Assembly: GCA_934274515.1 (NCBI GenBank)
Contig: CAKQTC010000005.1
Span: 77,960-141,959, forward strand
Length of the DNA: 64,000 nt
DNA from: an uncultured Clostridia bacterium
GTDB taxonomy: Bacteria; Bacillota; Clostridia; Christensenellales; DTU072
Direction: 5' to 3'
Every line of letters starts with the position of its first letter. The first letter of the stretch is position 1. A program made the translations under genes and the position numbers. Shown one piece after another: positions 21,901-30,100 of this stretch. Under the pieces are notes generated by a model. It was given only the letters and a program-made list of their open reading frames with translations, was not told where the DNA came from and made no database searches.

Positions 21901-24112
21901 CAACGCAGAAAAATCCGTCCGTCGTGTACGTCTTGGCGTTCTTCTCCGCCGCGTTGTAAATCGCAAGAAACGCGCTTAATCCCGTCTTGCCCGCAAAAAT
22001 ACTGTTCTCGGACAAAGTTTCGAGATTCCGCGCCACTTCGCTCTTGTCCATAACGTACGCTATGCCGCGCTCGTTCTTACTGTCGCCTACCGGCGTGTAC
22101 AGTTCGATAAATACTTTGGACAAATCGTCCGAGTCGGACACTATCGACATAAACTTCGTCGTCGTCTTTTTCCCTTTGTCTTCAAGGAAAAATTCCATAT
22201 CGAGCGAAGTAACCGCTTTCTTCTTCCCGTCGGCTCCGACAACGTACCGCTCGCTCATCTTGCCTTTCGCCACGACGTAATGCCCTTCGCTTATTATGTA
22301 CGGCGTGTTCTTCCCCGTCGCGTCGCCGATAAACGAACCTACGAACTCCGACAAACTCACGTTGCGCGCGCCGTACGGATTAAGTTCGATTTCGTATTCC
22401 ACAGTGACAAGTTCGGGTTCTCTAAACTCGGTATAGTTGAGTTCGTTAAGGTCGTCGGGGAATATTACTCCGACGTTTTCGACGGTATGCAAGTCTGTCG
22501 ATATGACGAGTTTCGTTCCGTCGTATACGTCCACTTTTACTATCTTCGTGCCGAAGTTATAGGTTATTACCACGCGCATATTGCGGAAGAAGTCGTCGCC
22601 GAGATACTGCCGCAGCAATTCTTCGTCTATACCGGTTTGTTCCGACATTATTGTAAGCAGACCTTTATCCTCGCCGCGAAGTTCCTTAACGAGGTCTTCG
22701 GTGACGGTGACTTTGATTTCCTTTTTCTCGACGTTGCTTTCCACCGCGTTTATTATCGATTCAAACGCTTTGCTTCCGAGATTGATTTTTCCGCCTATGG
22801 TCATTTTGTCCGCGGCTCGCAGTAGGTCGGTATACACTACGGCGAGGAATCCCGATAAATCGAAGTTTTTGAGATAAACCTTAGGCAGTCTGAGCGCGCC
22901 GAGAGCGACTGTCGTGCCGATAAAGTCGTACGCGCCTTTGGTGTTTATGTAAGTGAGCGCGTCCTTATAATAAACGCTTATGATTTCGTTTATATCGTCA
23001 TATTTTTTTACGCCGACGTTTCCGCTGCTCACGGACAGGTCGTCGTAAACTCTCATCGTAACTTTGTTTTTCTTGTTGTCCGACGGAACTACGTCGTAGT
23101 CGAGCGCGAAGTCGAAGTCGCTTTCTCTCAATTCGGGTATAGTAGTTTTGCCTTTAAGCGAACCTTTGCCCGGCGACACTTTTTCGTAAACGTACGCGTC
23201 GGGTAAGCCCTTTGCCGCGGCGATTTCGTCTACGACGACGTCGTGCGCGTATTCCCCTTTAATCATATACTTGCTTTCGTCTATCGTGCCGCGAATATCT
23301 ATTAATTCCGAATGCACGTCGCCGTTGGTAAGGTTAAACGACGCTTCTTTTACGCTACAAGATTTGAGTTTGAACATAAGCATTCTGCTTAATCTGAACC
23401 CTAAATAATTGTCGGTTATCGCGTCGAACGTCGTGCCTATCATTGCGTTAAGCGCGGCAAAACGGTCGTTAAACCGTCCCATAATGACTTCCAGGTTTAC
23501 TCCCGAAGCGGTAATTCTTTCACCTTTTTCCCCGACTTTTGCATAACTCATATTTTTAACGCCCATAACGGCGGACAAGACGGTATCCGGGGAGAATATA
23601 TCCTGCATTTCCGTGCCGTAGGCATAGTTGCCCATATCCAAAACGTCGATAGCCGACGCAAACGTTTCAAACAAAAGAAGGGTGCTGAAATTATTGATTA
23701 CGTAGTGCCTTTCGCCTGCGGTAACGTACAAATCCGCGGCGTCGTAGTACATTGTAAGTCTGTCTATTCCGTTCTCGTTGTCGAACAACTTTATATAATA
23801 ATAGTTGCCGTCACGTTTGTTCGTTTTATAAACGGCCTCGTACGTGAGCGTGAGGTTTTCTTCTCTCGTCATCAAGGTATATTCGCTCTTGACGTGATAG
23901 TCTTTGAGCGCGGCAAGATTTGCCTGTCCGTTTTTAATGCCTGCGTTCAATTTTTCCATATATTGAACGAAAGTCATTTTTTGGTCGGGCGGCGGAGTCG
24001 GGTCATCCTGTTCTTCCGAAGGCTTTTTCTCGCACGCTATCATGGCAATCATGGCTACGACTACCATTATCGTAAGCAGCAAAATCAATAATCTTGTACG
24101 TTTATTTCGCAT
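6968..24112 (-). CDS. Giant multidomain lipoprotein, 5714 residues
   Basis: The gene starts with a lipoprotein signal (MRNKRTRLL..., hydrophobic core, AMIAC; Cys27 lipidated) after GGAGGA six bases upstream. No later membrane helix, LPXTG signal or S-layer motif is evident, so the N-terminal lipid is the only visible anchor. Residues ~30-800 resemble the front of the neighbouring giant (both have IG(D/E)..G.NTPY segments). A repeat with the core (I/V)(D/N)PY...LP recurs near residues 884, 1290, 1415, 2094, 2257, 4354 and 4504. Residues ~2515-4040 form a long helix-rich block rich in Ala, Glu and Lys. Near 4880-5150 lie MBG-type Ig-like modules (DAGTYYIRV and DCGNYTVKV). The last ~200 residues form a right-handed beta-helix of the NosD/pectate-lyase type (ITKSGN, STIERNYNGIVIS, ETKFGNNIGTAI). 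No enzyme motif was recognised. Surface adhesin or scaffold is the best guess. Confidence 0.88.
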   Translation of the reverse strand: MRNKRTRLLILLLTIMVVVAMIAMIACEKKPSEEQDDPTPPPDQKMTFVQYMEKLNAGIKNGQANLAALKDYHVKSEYTLMTREENLTLTYEAVYKTNKRDGNYYYIKLFDNENGIDRLTMYYDAADLYVTAGERHYVINNFSTLLLFETFASAIDVLDMGNYAYGTEMQDIFSPDTVLSAVMGVKNMSYAKVGEKGERITASGVNLEVIMGRFNDRFAALNAMIGTTFDAITDNYLGFRLSRMLMFKLKSCSVKEASFNLTNGDVHSELIDIRGTIDESKYMIKGEYAHDVVVDEIAAAKGLPDAYVYEKVSPGKGSLKGKTTIPELRESDFDFALDYDVVPSDNKKNKVTMRVYDDLSVSSGNVGVKKYDDINEIISVYYKDALTYINTKGAYDFIGTTVALGALRLPKVYLKNFDLSGFLAVVYTDLLRAADKMTIGGKINLGSKAFESIINAVESNVEKKEIKVTVTEDLVKELRGEDKGLLTIMSEQTGIDEELLRQYLGDDFFRNMRVVITYNFGTKIVKVDVYDGTKLVISTDLHTVENVGVIFPDDLNELNYTEFREPELVTVEYEIELNPYGARNVSLSEFVGSFIGDATGKNTPYIISEGHYVVAKGKMSERYVVGADGKKKAVTSLDMEFFLEDKGKKTTTKFMSIVSDSDDLSKVFIELYTPVGDSKNERGIAYVMDKSEVARNLETLSENSIFAGKTGLSAFLAIYNAAEKNAKTYTTDGFFCVDLMVTEKKDPVNELVGIKNTNARVKCKIGFDPLDLSGVEKEKYTTPVVHTPDDASATSIYSNGSKWKETVAVTVSDKRINMRVTYDPESIKIVTGKTEYNPVSKLFGKEFGYALQIVSTTGTYSVKNVIIDREIIDADKNRTPFLMIDPAFYSGVPKTIRVMFEGGEYGSLDCEIEGFEDANVTHDGYNLALFAEKTDGIKKYKLVIGKDSIASIEKEIYVGVVNRTVKPVTDNNGNELRLVNGEEQIPVVAQFVADPYTHAMMKRIRKNEEGKEYDYLAENIVLQNVMLDFESLYGYESYDDGEGIKKRPLYYNREGYNYMFLTELGLEWEFINANELTDDYFYYGGETRYAVATYGDEKNGSGVKIAIKITVKQMEVKSVIIDDKENTYVMDVLKTETYDIPTVTSTEHTVKIKFNDDRETTRIVSLSRPAGISTERYCTEYVYGSLEWAGREKAKNRLNLNGVIGLFGEEGSQTTNTTTATFGKELGMSVQTVRLSVLAPRRTPDRVDEMDCTLVKSMSASGEPAIPTPANLNMVKFTEPEGKDKITEIDYFSINPYNKTARLPDRIWLYLPAGYDGGEKSPKEWVEYPVRWLTTDVSGKELNIIKKNDDGNFVLAHPRTDETKLIVYGVVGNSEDSKRQIIISTALLNMESNVKEYVLYLKNGGAQDKDEAVSIDPYLSYEDVLPSRFEAKLGSGETVSGETEWYYGEFPVYRNSEYGADYKDARYDKYYGKDGYYLFDRRGGQAELKMTVASGAVKNDIYVTVNVASRTIKSERDGDVKISDYIDIFATGKADGEVYTGATTAGYPEISYYTQYSAALHARIARLIEDGGVGVAGFSFIQIDDPKVLYAKEVRWDLGKLREIERGLTKKIKTTSFALTGTINSDTINETAISVLVSIDEVTSTVTEIELVSGETMTSKGVYEIKNDEDDNGKITVVDGGEGKQLTNAAYYRADIYDAYFGPDKKFEYNTFENVLFFDVSEVFRLSRESSGVYAAPSDYFEYLFRAVRLRFTSGKTIVANASASINYGGKDAAYFNKNVLGFGDVYYETGRTLGYGFIILERFSEGSALDRTLVIVAADKSTVDDKQREDYIDALGEDLNELYPERYNLPGKVTVGFRKEDGSTYNSTYAVKEWTPYRDYFSDDRAAKTSIPAEYINIIDGVDYTFSYVLPDMEGANATYNTFYYNVKFRKKNVRSIFFDGSGQTSTYDIKEGKINVDNTYTFLSYDPAATDEKRYVVNLSAIPTVVKMIADVQNYQAGGSDIYTVKWNFLDEEGNSRTAFDEKIFRQGTDENGVLIATYSFDSYYDSSRKKVTQTLELRLVLAPMRFYAIADENFTVIAHQNEGEDELLNTIVIDPYNNTMGNNGTLTLPSTLTLSFNAGQKFKFSNVSYGLLNAQGTYQKDIRTIGYNENGHKLDLAYTPDPTWLNLRVYVRGYSEEMGKNNGIRINIKFLKRNITDTRIPNSVYLSDGSFDYERDANGNIIYNENRPLKKTYNSYAKYAFSGSGFNEEGRMPVYFVDPYNSATFALPTKASFEFASTEAGVYVEYGISGWQYYNYSKSAYEDFEEFKEGKKPSSFTRFYTAVDDNNTNKRSYFNPSTDSYKGQTYALRGYVSVGDERQYFDVVMVVLNRSLRTSAILKDEYKVNYDFIDPIAAMLKDIPQLFGENAFVDYDRYTAKFSAGGRRTYGEGTYDFVLEEGGEFSRKDENGVATNHAIVPEMLWSSEYDTDGDGVPDTLFEQLVDKGFVGTIDGNLYSHDTGIKALFKYYELKKDAEYGRLASALLWDELFLANGSISSAYSDAARRAIQNEAAELEKEVIFATYKIVVNKTGTSDEIAAGSALSEDDKYALTTTVIDAILQIINKEDQKLYDKNKEEDMKYLAYRTYLATKDSYDRWTETNGDKDIRVRIYEAWTACIKEYRAADVKNSGNISANQKAKAEHFLKIYNKEGAFNTAEKAALDAKKKTIMASLYVNRNSALWDEVYFAANPVEREMMSRYEKEYQTTDDDGRSGKSMASDFFRRDVSSLSDIGTKGERAEADVSIPVIKYSSIEVTGGGTTIRFNKFNFQSIDKTFTVRFELSYDEIYKRMLEEAEEAVRSSYREEKKSEVLGEYEIQAIKDRVNAIAPKKTDKDGNYYIIDGLKNKGGKAFDYDMWIKGNDKDEYRNFWNALIKHYRDAAISIIVRNVSVLTNKGYDDIKEDATFGVSVPEWKAITDAFKEVSILSIADGKIADVRGKFDFEKQADRRQAVRYLATFVADGLKITIGDAYVKLGLNAIYATDHEYEVTEEIWTTVKAKFRFEAFREIALNKLAYIEKNNDVEEEKGRNKAVRDLAEYLVESDVSVSKLEEVYENTEKEKRATTLANTLLVTTSADEGMKKAARAAASEAGSDEPEVGYAVLFSYSYPATVTDVMYDLLEATFGQSNEAFTDLCDRHSTKRQKKAIVAYLSKQSENPELRIAAETYFTFLTRYAKGKTSPYDVMMKNPTGVGYAATSIETIENGLPTVNCLLYYAEPNQTYLDAIKSKSSAIGMTEREITVAMKRMKLYDTLYSRASQQDKDNYYSVFEKESSYVAGNDAMERLFSALEKNGEQGKEITAALVSFYDKENQNQNNLAYFAFCALVNKAIEVGTTDGKAYETFVDEYVAENEHKKSKELLDAIQANYDESKKQSDSSVTGIGYISKNYYAGYFEGKGYLTINDYTDDYHDVPYLKEELDKILEKKGLAYGETAKNAIAETYMKDTLLRSIAKYCASADATSRATIEEVVATFTGRRINGGDAETEFIALAATNNLGAELGVKIYDALNERDDFDRGEVEKIKERYYAEWLEEARGAAKKNIQSTQTSQIEKNAAFNAEISRLTGLMNVLSGKAEGTPLEGGTLDSAKEVATVKIRAQMLATAENNCIKYNAAYNATVKNALYSDAKTYAYDRMCEVKSESGNYVYRATLEEIMATKTKEAAEGSGKQEFDKRKFDEAEQAMLSDKLSAAKNAINLAIKTALYAKTYDKITLFSLTASEFAYKLYAFINNGATSDNAAAELFGTNLNGADGMIGNTLNEYAAGQAVDPTGEARRIVNRLADWWKAGTAAASIYGVLGEEERAFIEQIYRQAYYQANALAGGALTSALSAEVAYATMTTSIYLFLQDKDDEESKVPADYYSAGNEDEYKAFIVGLMLDGDLLNQKGHALTLAAARLNTVVTELALNDAKRLCEYTGTGTVVGSTTLSQLVDVMANVLIKASGVIKTGEITEEEIAEREKFYLGYLEKAVNYVEYTSVYGAEEYSHSDDLLASNPLHDYADKIYVKVTGKNLYGISRTDLEREDEFGMLSFGKYLEKANGDYSLALELMTETRIVEVRDFVSEDHAEKGYVHVVYFDRLKWNEDNPTGSEGNNPYYDNCNVFIANDGKTYRIVDVSGGYGYANALKATGLKYTLSDFTEIDLYFDADESNPYNEPTRVDDKGDTVIDYTDMTKYAKAMETNEKKNLLMLDALAPELPDKAYAIGYVKTGAAIDYAAGIKLGKVDITEYSQEFNKLVYKGIKAETDDAYVIKVREARGTVYQKQGDIRVGYLDRNVQKVYLETGAYIKGRAKPETSGEFVNKYSQYDETTGNATSGKNVIYVDPTNVNLVLSEKKSYAMPTAMTVKCGEGEKIEFTDVVWDMSKVKFGLSGTDNKGIDMRVLEYRYVDGNGNTRKIEYDYAKFSVTMTTYDKDTGEEKRKDKYELSKDDMIDWNTVLVIENQSLQGISDSDTNNTIAEATSSSSADATSHSLEINPYYPEYPEKLQLTLANGSKNIELTQSDWAPDLTKLNNIRRGAATDYKFDASFYYLGYEIKVKFKAMEITVPIGEMLDGGTIYLMRDGGDYGTQFKRNYGEMYFNFAKEEEGKPNWQKVPVALKDANKISKTETGIQQVKAVIGSTSVTAGIEANVKFNLRLIDLKNYAEYDGGYNNFVYYDYYSIPSDGSKKATGTGESPAAMGDTFLFVDSDGEKAAFNAESDALQYDFIGSTVTVYATYGIDKEADAKLAYDANGTRKRGLYFTMPMESYERSDVSDVEFVTDATGKKWKWTSKSKTSPDYVDAIYWKIGTPMKASDLPTIRDRITGKEIKLDWDLAGLNVNRANVEVPNHATTNDGAEILGYYMIKNGIWQSVRLRVYIEKINITDHIIGFTKADGTKNEGTTLEKEYNAQYYELPFNAEADDMAFLREDGTHAVIPAENYVVEYMKEGADAWSSEQLPLDAGTYYIRVRLRADDYNVYIEYDNDKLFTLTIKPYVVDMSKVKFVGEDANGAINVVYGASNVFTVAEGLPAFTPAGWFAPGEKSRLYNNYVKDGMTEEEAKAEVYGVIYNRVADRTKDALDAWYREGKATFGYDRVGREQDIKIKAWIYDSKMDAGITLVEIQVRFTYYYGTEQLDYVPTDCGNYTVKVNLDKDNANYVEGEKSKNVTLRIERDENIRYAFATANLVYNGRVQNPEISDLHKDGTVPFGVKVTYRYVINGKLLVVVVEGVKDVSGNVVNKITVDSANTSVTNPTSGIKNAGAYICSVEIDGGNNYPDGKINDQPIGISAAKVFIDIADINKKYLSDVANLSEYVKVYDEDGNEQEEGILLGGDKLADLGILRLSAADAEGITFGSYFKVGTYYTFIDGLASSSTATTTYTELDSAQYGFNGYIYSKLALKSYDKEGSLYKDAEGNAAVIDLFGNYNIFVRTHEFVDGVKAAGIYKVEGEDGSDGVASNAELQEYIANLKDGDYKIVYLSSLIDAEGNVAAYDPIVIDKAVRLKIVGYTKNGGISESGIDVRQIETKIKGIRVLKGIVELRIISIESDTSGNSALFIGDEAGAVSMYNCRITKSGNKTDNVTGVETSINYKGSVYVEKTTIDNVSMAINFAGGALEVRESTIERNYNGIVISTSGNNVNISETKFGNNIGTAITSVTGDLTIRKCRFEYNGISLDLPVGTPIRTDINNANVYENNGDDALYE

Positions 24113-24151
24113 TTCTTCCTCCGCTTTTGAAAGCGTTATTTTTTTGTTTCC

Positions 24152-24172
24152 GCCGCGACTGTCCGTCGCGGC
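24152..24172 (-). other. Intercistronic hairpin between the two giant genes
   Basis: GCCGCGAC and GTCGCGGC form a perfect 8-bp stem with a five-base loop in the 68-bp gap. On the coding strand the run following it is of A, not T, so it is not a normal terminator for this transcript. It could affect mRNA processing or the relative output of the two genes. It would terminate antisense transcription from the plus strand, which has a T run. Confidence 0.6.
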
Positions 24173-24180
24173 TCGTTTTT

Positions 24181-27100
24181 TTATTTCAACACAAGTATTA
24201 ACAAGTTATACTCGTGCGACGTTCCGTCGAGGACAAACTTCTTAGACGATAACCTGCTCGTTCCTTCATCGTACACCCACTCTATGTCGGTTATCTTAAC
24301 GAGTAACTGTTCGTTTCCGTCGCCGCCCGTTATTACGTCGTACTTAACTCCGTATTTCCCGCGCGCGGTTCTCTCCGCGTGGATTTGCAGCAGTTTATAC
24401 ATATTCGCGCCGATATCGTCGTACGGAGCCGTCTTCTCGTCCGTTTCGTAACGCGACTCGTTCTTGTTCTCGTTCCAGTACTCTTTTCTTACCGAAACGT
24501 AAATTTCGGGATAGAACGGTCTGCCGCGTTCTATCGCTTTCAAGTACTCGGCTTTGCTGAGTGCCGCCACAGGCTCGTACCCGGTACCTTTCTTTTCGTA
24601 ATACCCGAGCGGACTGTAATCCGCGAAAAGCACCTTGACGGGGGTCTGTTTCATATAAATTTCCGACGAGCCTTCCACTCCGACAAGCACGGTTACTTGA
24701 ACGCTGTTGTTACCGCCGCCTCTAAGTCTTTCCTTTTCTTTGGCGTAGTCGTACCGTTCGTTTATAGCGAGTAGCGCGTACGCGTCGCGGACGCACATTT
24801 CTTCGGTATAAGCGTCGCCGCGATAGTCGTTAAGCGCGCGTTGATATTTCTTGGCGTTTTCGATTATCTCTAATCTTTCGTTTTCGCTAATGATATCCCA
24901 CGTCATAAGCAAGTTCTTCGCGTACGTTTTTACCGACGCGTCTTCCACGTCGGGATACGCGTATCTTACGAACGCCGAGATACCGTTGATCACCGCGTCG
25001 TAGCCGTTGTTCCACAAATACCTTACTCTCAACTCTTCCTTGCGGTAAGCGACGTTGATTTCTTTTAGTTTTACCTTGCCCGTCGTCGGGAAATATCCGT
25101 CCGGAGACACCACTACGGGCGCTTGTTTTAATTGTCCCATAATCGCGTCGCCTACTTCTTCAAACAGTTTGCACGCGCGATTTTCGCACTTAACGGTCGC
25201 GATTTCTCCGTTTACTTCTACCGTCAGTTTAACTTCGCGTCCCGAGCAATTTTCGGTTTTACACACGAGCGACCACTTGTTCGCGCCGAACACCGTCGCG
25301 GAGTGCTTTCCTTCACATTCCGAACAGGTAAACTCGCCCGTCGCTACGTCGAGATCGTACCTAACGCCCGACTCTTCACAGGTAATCGTCACTACGTTAT
25401 CCTTAATTTCCGCCGTATGCGCGCCTGCCTCGATGAACGACATCTTTTCTATCGACATTCTTTCGCAACTGTACGTCGCCTTCGTCGGAGCGGCAATATC
25501 CCCGTATTCTTTCAACCCGTCGAGCGAAGGACGTCCCACTTCGGAGTTGCCGAGATAAATAAGACAGTTGTTGTCGGTCGTCTGTTCGCTTATTACGCGA
25601 TTTCTTTTCGGCGCGTCCCAGTAAATTACGTATCTCTTTCTCGCGTTTACCGTTTCCATCGACTCGTCGTCAAGTCCGTATTCGAGCAATCTGCTGTCTT
25701 CGGGATAGAACAGTTTTCTTATAAATCCGTCGTTTTTGTCGCGAATTACGACGTCAACGACTTCTCCTTTCTGCTCGAACACTATTCTTCTCACCGCTTT
25801 TTCGCCGCTTGCGTCGGGCATATAAATCTTAACGCCGAACGTCACCAAATAGTAGTCTTCCGCCGAGTACGCGCTGTACGCCGAGAAATACACGTTAAGC
25901 GCGCCCATATAAACGAACCTTTCGGTCGCCGCGCCTACGACGAACTCTATTCCCGCCTCGGTTTCCGTTTTGCGGTACATTCCGGCGTAGTTCCACTGCG
26001 CGACGTATAGGTTCATTTCCACGGTCTGTCCCGCTTCGCTTCCTATCTTGCCCGTAACCGTCGCTTTCCCGCCGTCTGAGACAGCCGCCACGTTCCCCGT
26101 CGGTTGAATACTGAGTTTGCTCCATTTTATTTTCATTGCGTCGCCGCCGACCATCATCGTCGAAGGCATGTCTTCTTCCGCGCGGAACTCGAACGGGTTA
26201 TACACGTACATCGACTGCGCGCCGACGTTACCGTCGTAGTCGTACTCGTTTACCAACGAGTAAATTATCGTACTCGTCGCGTCGTAACCCGAGAACTTAT
26301 CGATTTTCTTTACGCCGTTTCTTACCGAGTACACGAGCGTGTATCGTACCGCGCCGAGAACCGTCTTTCCGCTTTCGTCGTATTCGTACTCGTAGAAGAA
26401 TATCGTGTTCGCGTTCGCTCCGCCGCCTTCTTTCATAAGATACTTCTTATCCGACGTCGCCTCTTCTTCGCCCGATTCCTTTCTCGCATACGCTATCGCG
26501 TCTTCCGCGTAAACGGTAGTAACGATTTTGTCTTTGTCCGCAAGCAATCTTTCTCTTGCCGCAACCGCGATATATACCGCTTTCGAGTCGCCCGTAACGG
26601 GCGCGGTTATCGTTCCGGCAATCGTACCTTCTCTGCCTAGATAACTTACCGCTCCGCTTATCGTGTCCGTAGTCCACGTTATTCCCGTTTGATACGGTCT
26701 GCCGCTTTCGTCTTCGAGCGAATCGTCGCCTTCGAAGTACACGAGTATCTTGTGCGGAACCGCCCTGTACGCGTAATACGGCTCGATTAAGTATCTCGCG
26801 GTGTACTCGTCGATAAGATCGTTGAACTTCGCCGCGGAATACGTTCCGCCTTCGTATTTATTCAACGTGAATATCTGTCCGTTTATCGATTGAACGTCCT
26901 TAATCGCGTCCATATACTCCGCTTCGAGATAGACGTTTCTCGAATAACTCTTTATCCCTGCCGCAATAAGGTTGCGCAATATCGACGTTACCGGCGTTCC
27001 GCTCATAAGACTTCTTCTTATCGAGTTAACCGTGGTAGCGTAGTTCGATATGTAGTTATACGAATACGCGATGACGTTCTCCTCCAACGAGGTAAACTCG

Positions 27101-30100
27101 TTCCAGGCAGCGCCGTCCGTTGCTATCGAATCGGTAAACGTCGCCGCTTCTCTCATCACGTTTACAAGGTACGTCCGCATCGCTTTCTTGGAATACAAGA
27201 ACTTCTGCGCGCCGTCTTTCGTCGCGTAAGCCCATACCGTCGCAAAATTGTTTATGGTATAAGTTTTGTTTTTCGCTCCGGAATAACTCTCTTCCGAGCC
27301 GCCTCTCGCCGCGCCTATATCCAAACGGTTTTCCAACAGTTTTATCACCGTTTCGCGGATTTTAAGGTAATTTTCGTCCTTAACCGCCATCAACCCGTCC
27401 GCATACTCGTACGCTTCGAACAACGCCTGTACGAACGCCGCGTAAGCGAGTTTTTCATAGGTGTATTTCTTCGTCGCGACCAGAGCGTTTCCGTCCGCGC
27501 CCTGTTTATACAGTTTTATCGACTTGCCGCGCCCGTAACTTACTCTCGCCGCTTTTTCTTCTTCTCTCAAACTGTCGTACCTTACTTTTCGTTTGTCTAT
27601 CAGATAATCGACGTAAACCACTTCAAACCCGAACCCGTCTTTTTCGGCAAGCGAAACGTCTATTTGTTTAGCCGCGAGTTCCACGTCCGTGTTCGCGTTT
27701 TTGAGAGAACGCAGTTTATACACGTCTTTAATCACTTCGTCCGCGTTAAACCCTGCCTCTACCATATTCTTATAATAGATAGCGTCGTTGTAACGTTCGT
27801 CCGTAAGTCCTTTTATCTCTTCGCCGAGCAGTTTGGCGTATTCCCTTTCCACGAGCAACCGTATCGCCGAGTTATACCCGTTCTGCGTGAACGCGTCGAA
27901 GTACGAATTTACTCTTTCGTCTATTGCTTTTTGTTTTGCCGCTTTACTACCGCCGCCGTCTATGGTTTTCTTTATTGCGACTACGACTTCGCCCGCGTCT
28001 CCCGTCGTCGGGTCGTAATAAGCGAGCGTCGTCGCTTCCGCGATAAGATTTGCAAGAGCGTAATTATAACTTTGTTCTTGCGTAAACGCCTCGGTCTTCG
28101 GCAATAAGTTTTCGTTATAACTTCCCTTATAATTTATCGTCTTTGTCCACGCGAGCAGTTTTTCGCTTATTTCCGCGCTCGTCGTGCCTGCGTTCGGCTC
28201 TATTCCGACGTTTGTCGCCGCCGAACGTATCGTGCTCTTTATTTCTTGCGCCGCCGATATCACCGCTCTAAGGTTGTTTTCTACCCTTATTGTGTTGACT
28301 TTTCCGAGCAGCGTCATCTGATACACCGTAAGGTCGCTTTCGTAATCCGCATAAATCGAGTTTCTTATCGTTTCGTCCGCAATGTCAACCACCGCGCTTA
28401 CGTCGCTGTAAACTAATTTCGTTTCCAACGTGTATATTCCGCCGTCGCGAACGAACTTATACAAACTCGTCCCTTTTATCTTCTCGTTCTTTTCTTCGGT
28501 CGTAAGTTTGTCGTACTCTTTACGCACCAAATTGCCGTTTACGTCGCGTTCGTAGTACTGTTCGCGATAATAAGTAACCGTCGCGACCATGGCAAACCCG
28601 TCTTTGTCTTCGATAAACGCCTTTACGTCGCTGTCCGCTATCGTAAGTTGCTTGTCTTCTTCGCTAAGCAGCGCGTACTTAATCGCGTTTCCGTCGTCGT
28701 CGGCATAACGAACGTAACTGACCAAAGGCGTGACTTCTTTAACTCTCTTGTTAAAGAAACAGAACCGCACGTTGAGTTGTTGTCCCAACCCGAGGTCTAT
28801 GGTAAGGTTAAGTCCGCGTTCGGAAAGCATCGACGCGTCAACGGACGTAAGGTCGCCGTCTTCGCTCGTCATATACTCCACGTTCATTCCGCGATAGTCG
28901 AAATATATCTTGCTCACTTCTCGCGTTCCGCCGTAAAAATATTTTACTTTCGTAAATTCGAACACGTCTCCGCTCGAATATTGCGCCGGGATTGCCGTAG
29001 GCAGTTCCACAAACCACGGTTTTTCTTTCTTGCCCGTTTCGATGGTGTCGTCTCGACGAATAACGCCGCTTCGTACCGCGTCCGCGTCGTCGTATGCGTC
29101 CACGTACACGCGATAGGTAAGTTTTCCGCCGTCGTTAAGCGTTTCCGTGGCAAGCCCGTTGCCGTATTCTTCGCTTTCCCACGGCAATACCGTAACTTCT
29201 GCCGAATTGACTTTTATGTACGCGGAAATCTTCGTCGCGCCGTACTTGCCGCCGCTCCCGTCCGAACAACCGAGTATATCCGCCGTAGCCATTACGTATC
29301 CGCTGCCCGAAGTGCCTTTATAGGTTAATTTGCTGAGTATCGAGTCCTTCGCTCCGTACCATGCGGAATTGATTTTCCATTCTACGTTGCTTACGGTGAC
29401 GAGTCTTCCGTTTACTACGACGGTAAGCGTCGTCGGCAGATAATCCGTTCCTCCGAGATACTCCGTTACGCCGGGGTTAACCAAATCGTACACGTTTTCC
29501 ACCGTTATAAGCCCGTCTTTTATGGCAAACTTTTTCGTTTCCGTAAACGGCGCGTCGGGATTTCCTCCCGAGAAATTCCCGGTAAGCGCGCTCGCAAGTT
29601 CTTCAAACTCGACGTGTATCTTTACTCTGAACCCTTCGTTCGTAAGCGAACTGAGCGTTATTTGCCTTGCTTTGCCCGTCGAATATATCGCTTCCGCAGG
29701 TATGTTTTGTATAATATCCCCCGCGCCGACGCCCGTTATGTTCAACGGGTTCCCGTTAATCGTTTCGACGTACCATTTTTCCAGCCGCTCGTCCGTCGCG
29801 CTGTTGTTGTACCCGAATATCTTCGTGTTCCCGGTGCCGTCGTTGACGACGGCGGTAAGCGTCTTGGATATGTTGTTACCCAAAACGTACCCGTTTTCGT
29901 ACGTCGCCTGTCCGCCCGACGTATAAACGTTTACTTTTATCGTGGTAGTGCCTTTGCTGTCGCTCGTAAGGTAATAACCGCCCGCAAAACGCAAATTCGC
30001 TTTCATATCGTACGAACCCGCACCCGTTCCGAGAGAAACGACGTACTTCCCGTCGGGCGCGATTTCTCCCGAACCGACGAGCATATCGTTTACGTCCATT

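Noticed and set aside
24152..24172. Terminator between the two giant genes
   Set aside because: In the sense direction the stem is followed by A residues, not T residues, so it does not fit an intrinsic terminator for this transcript.
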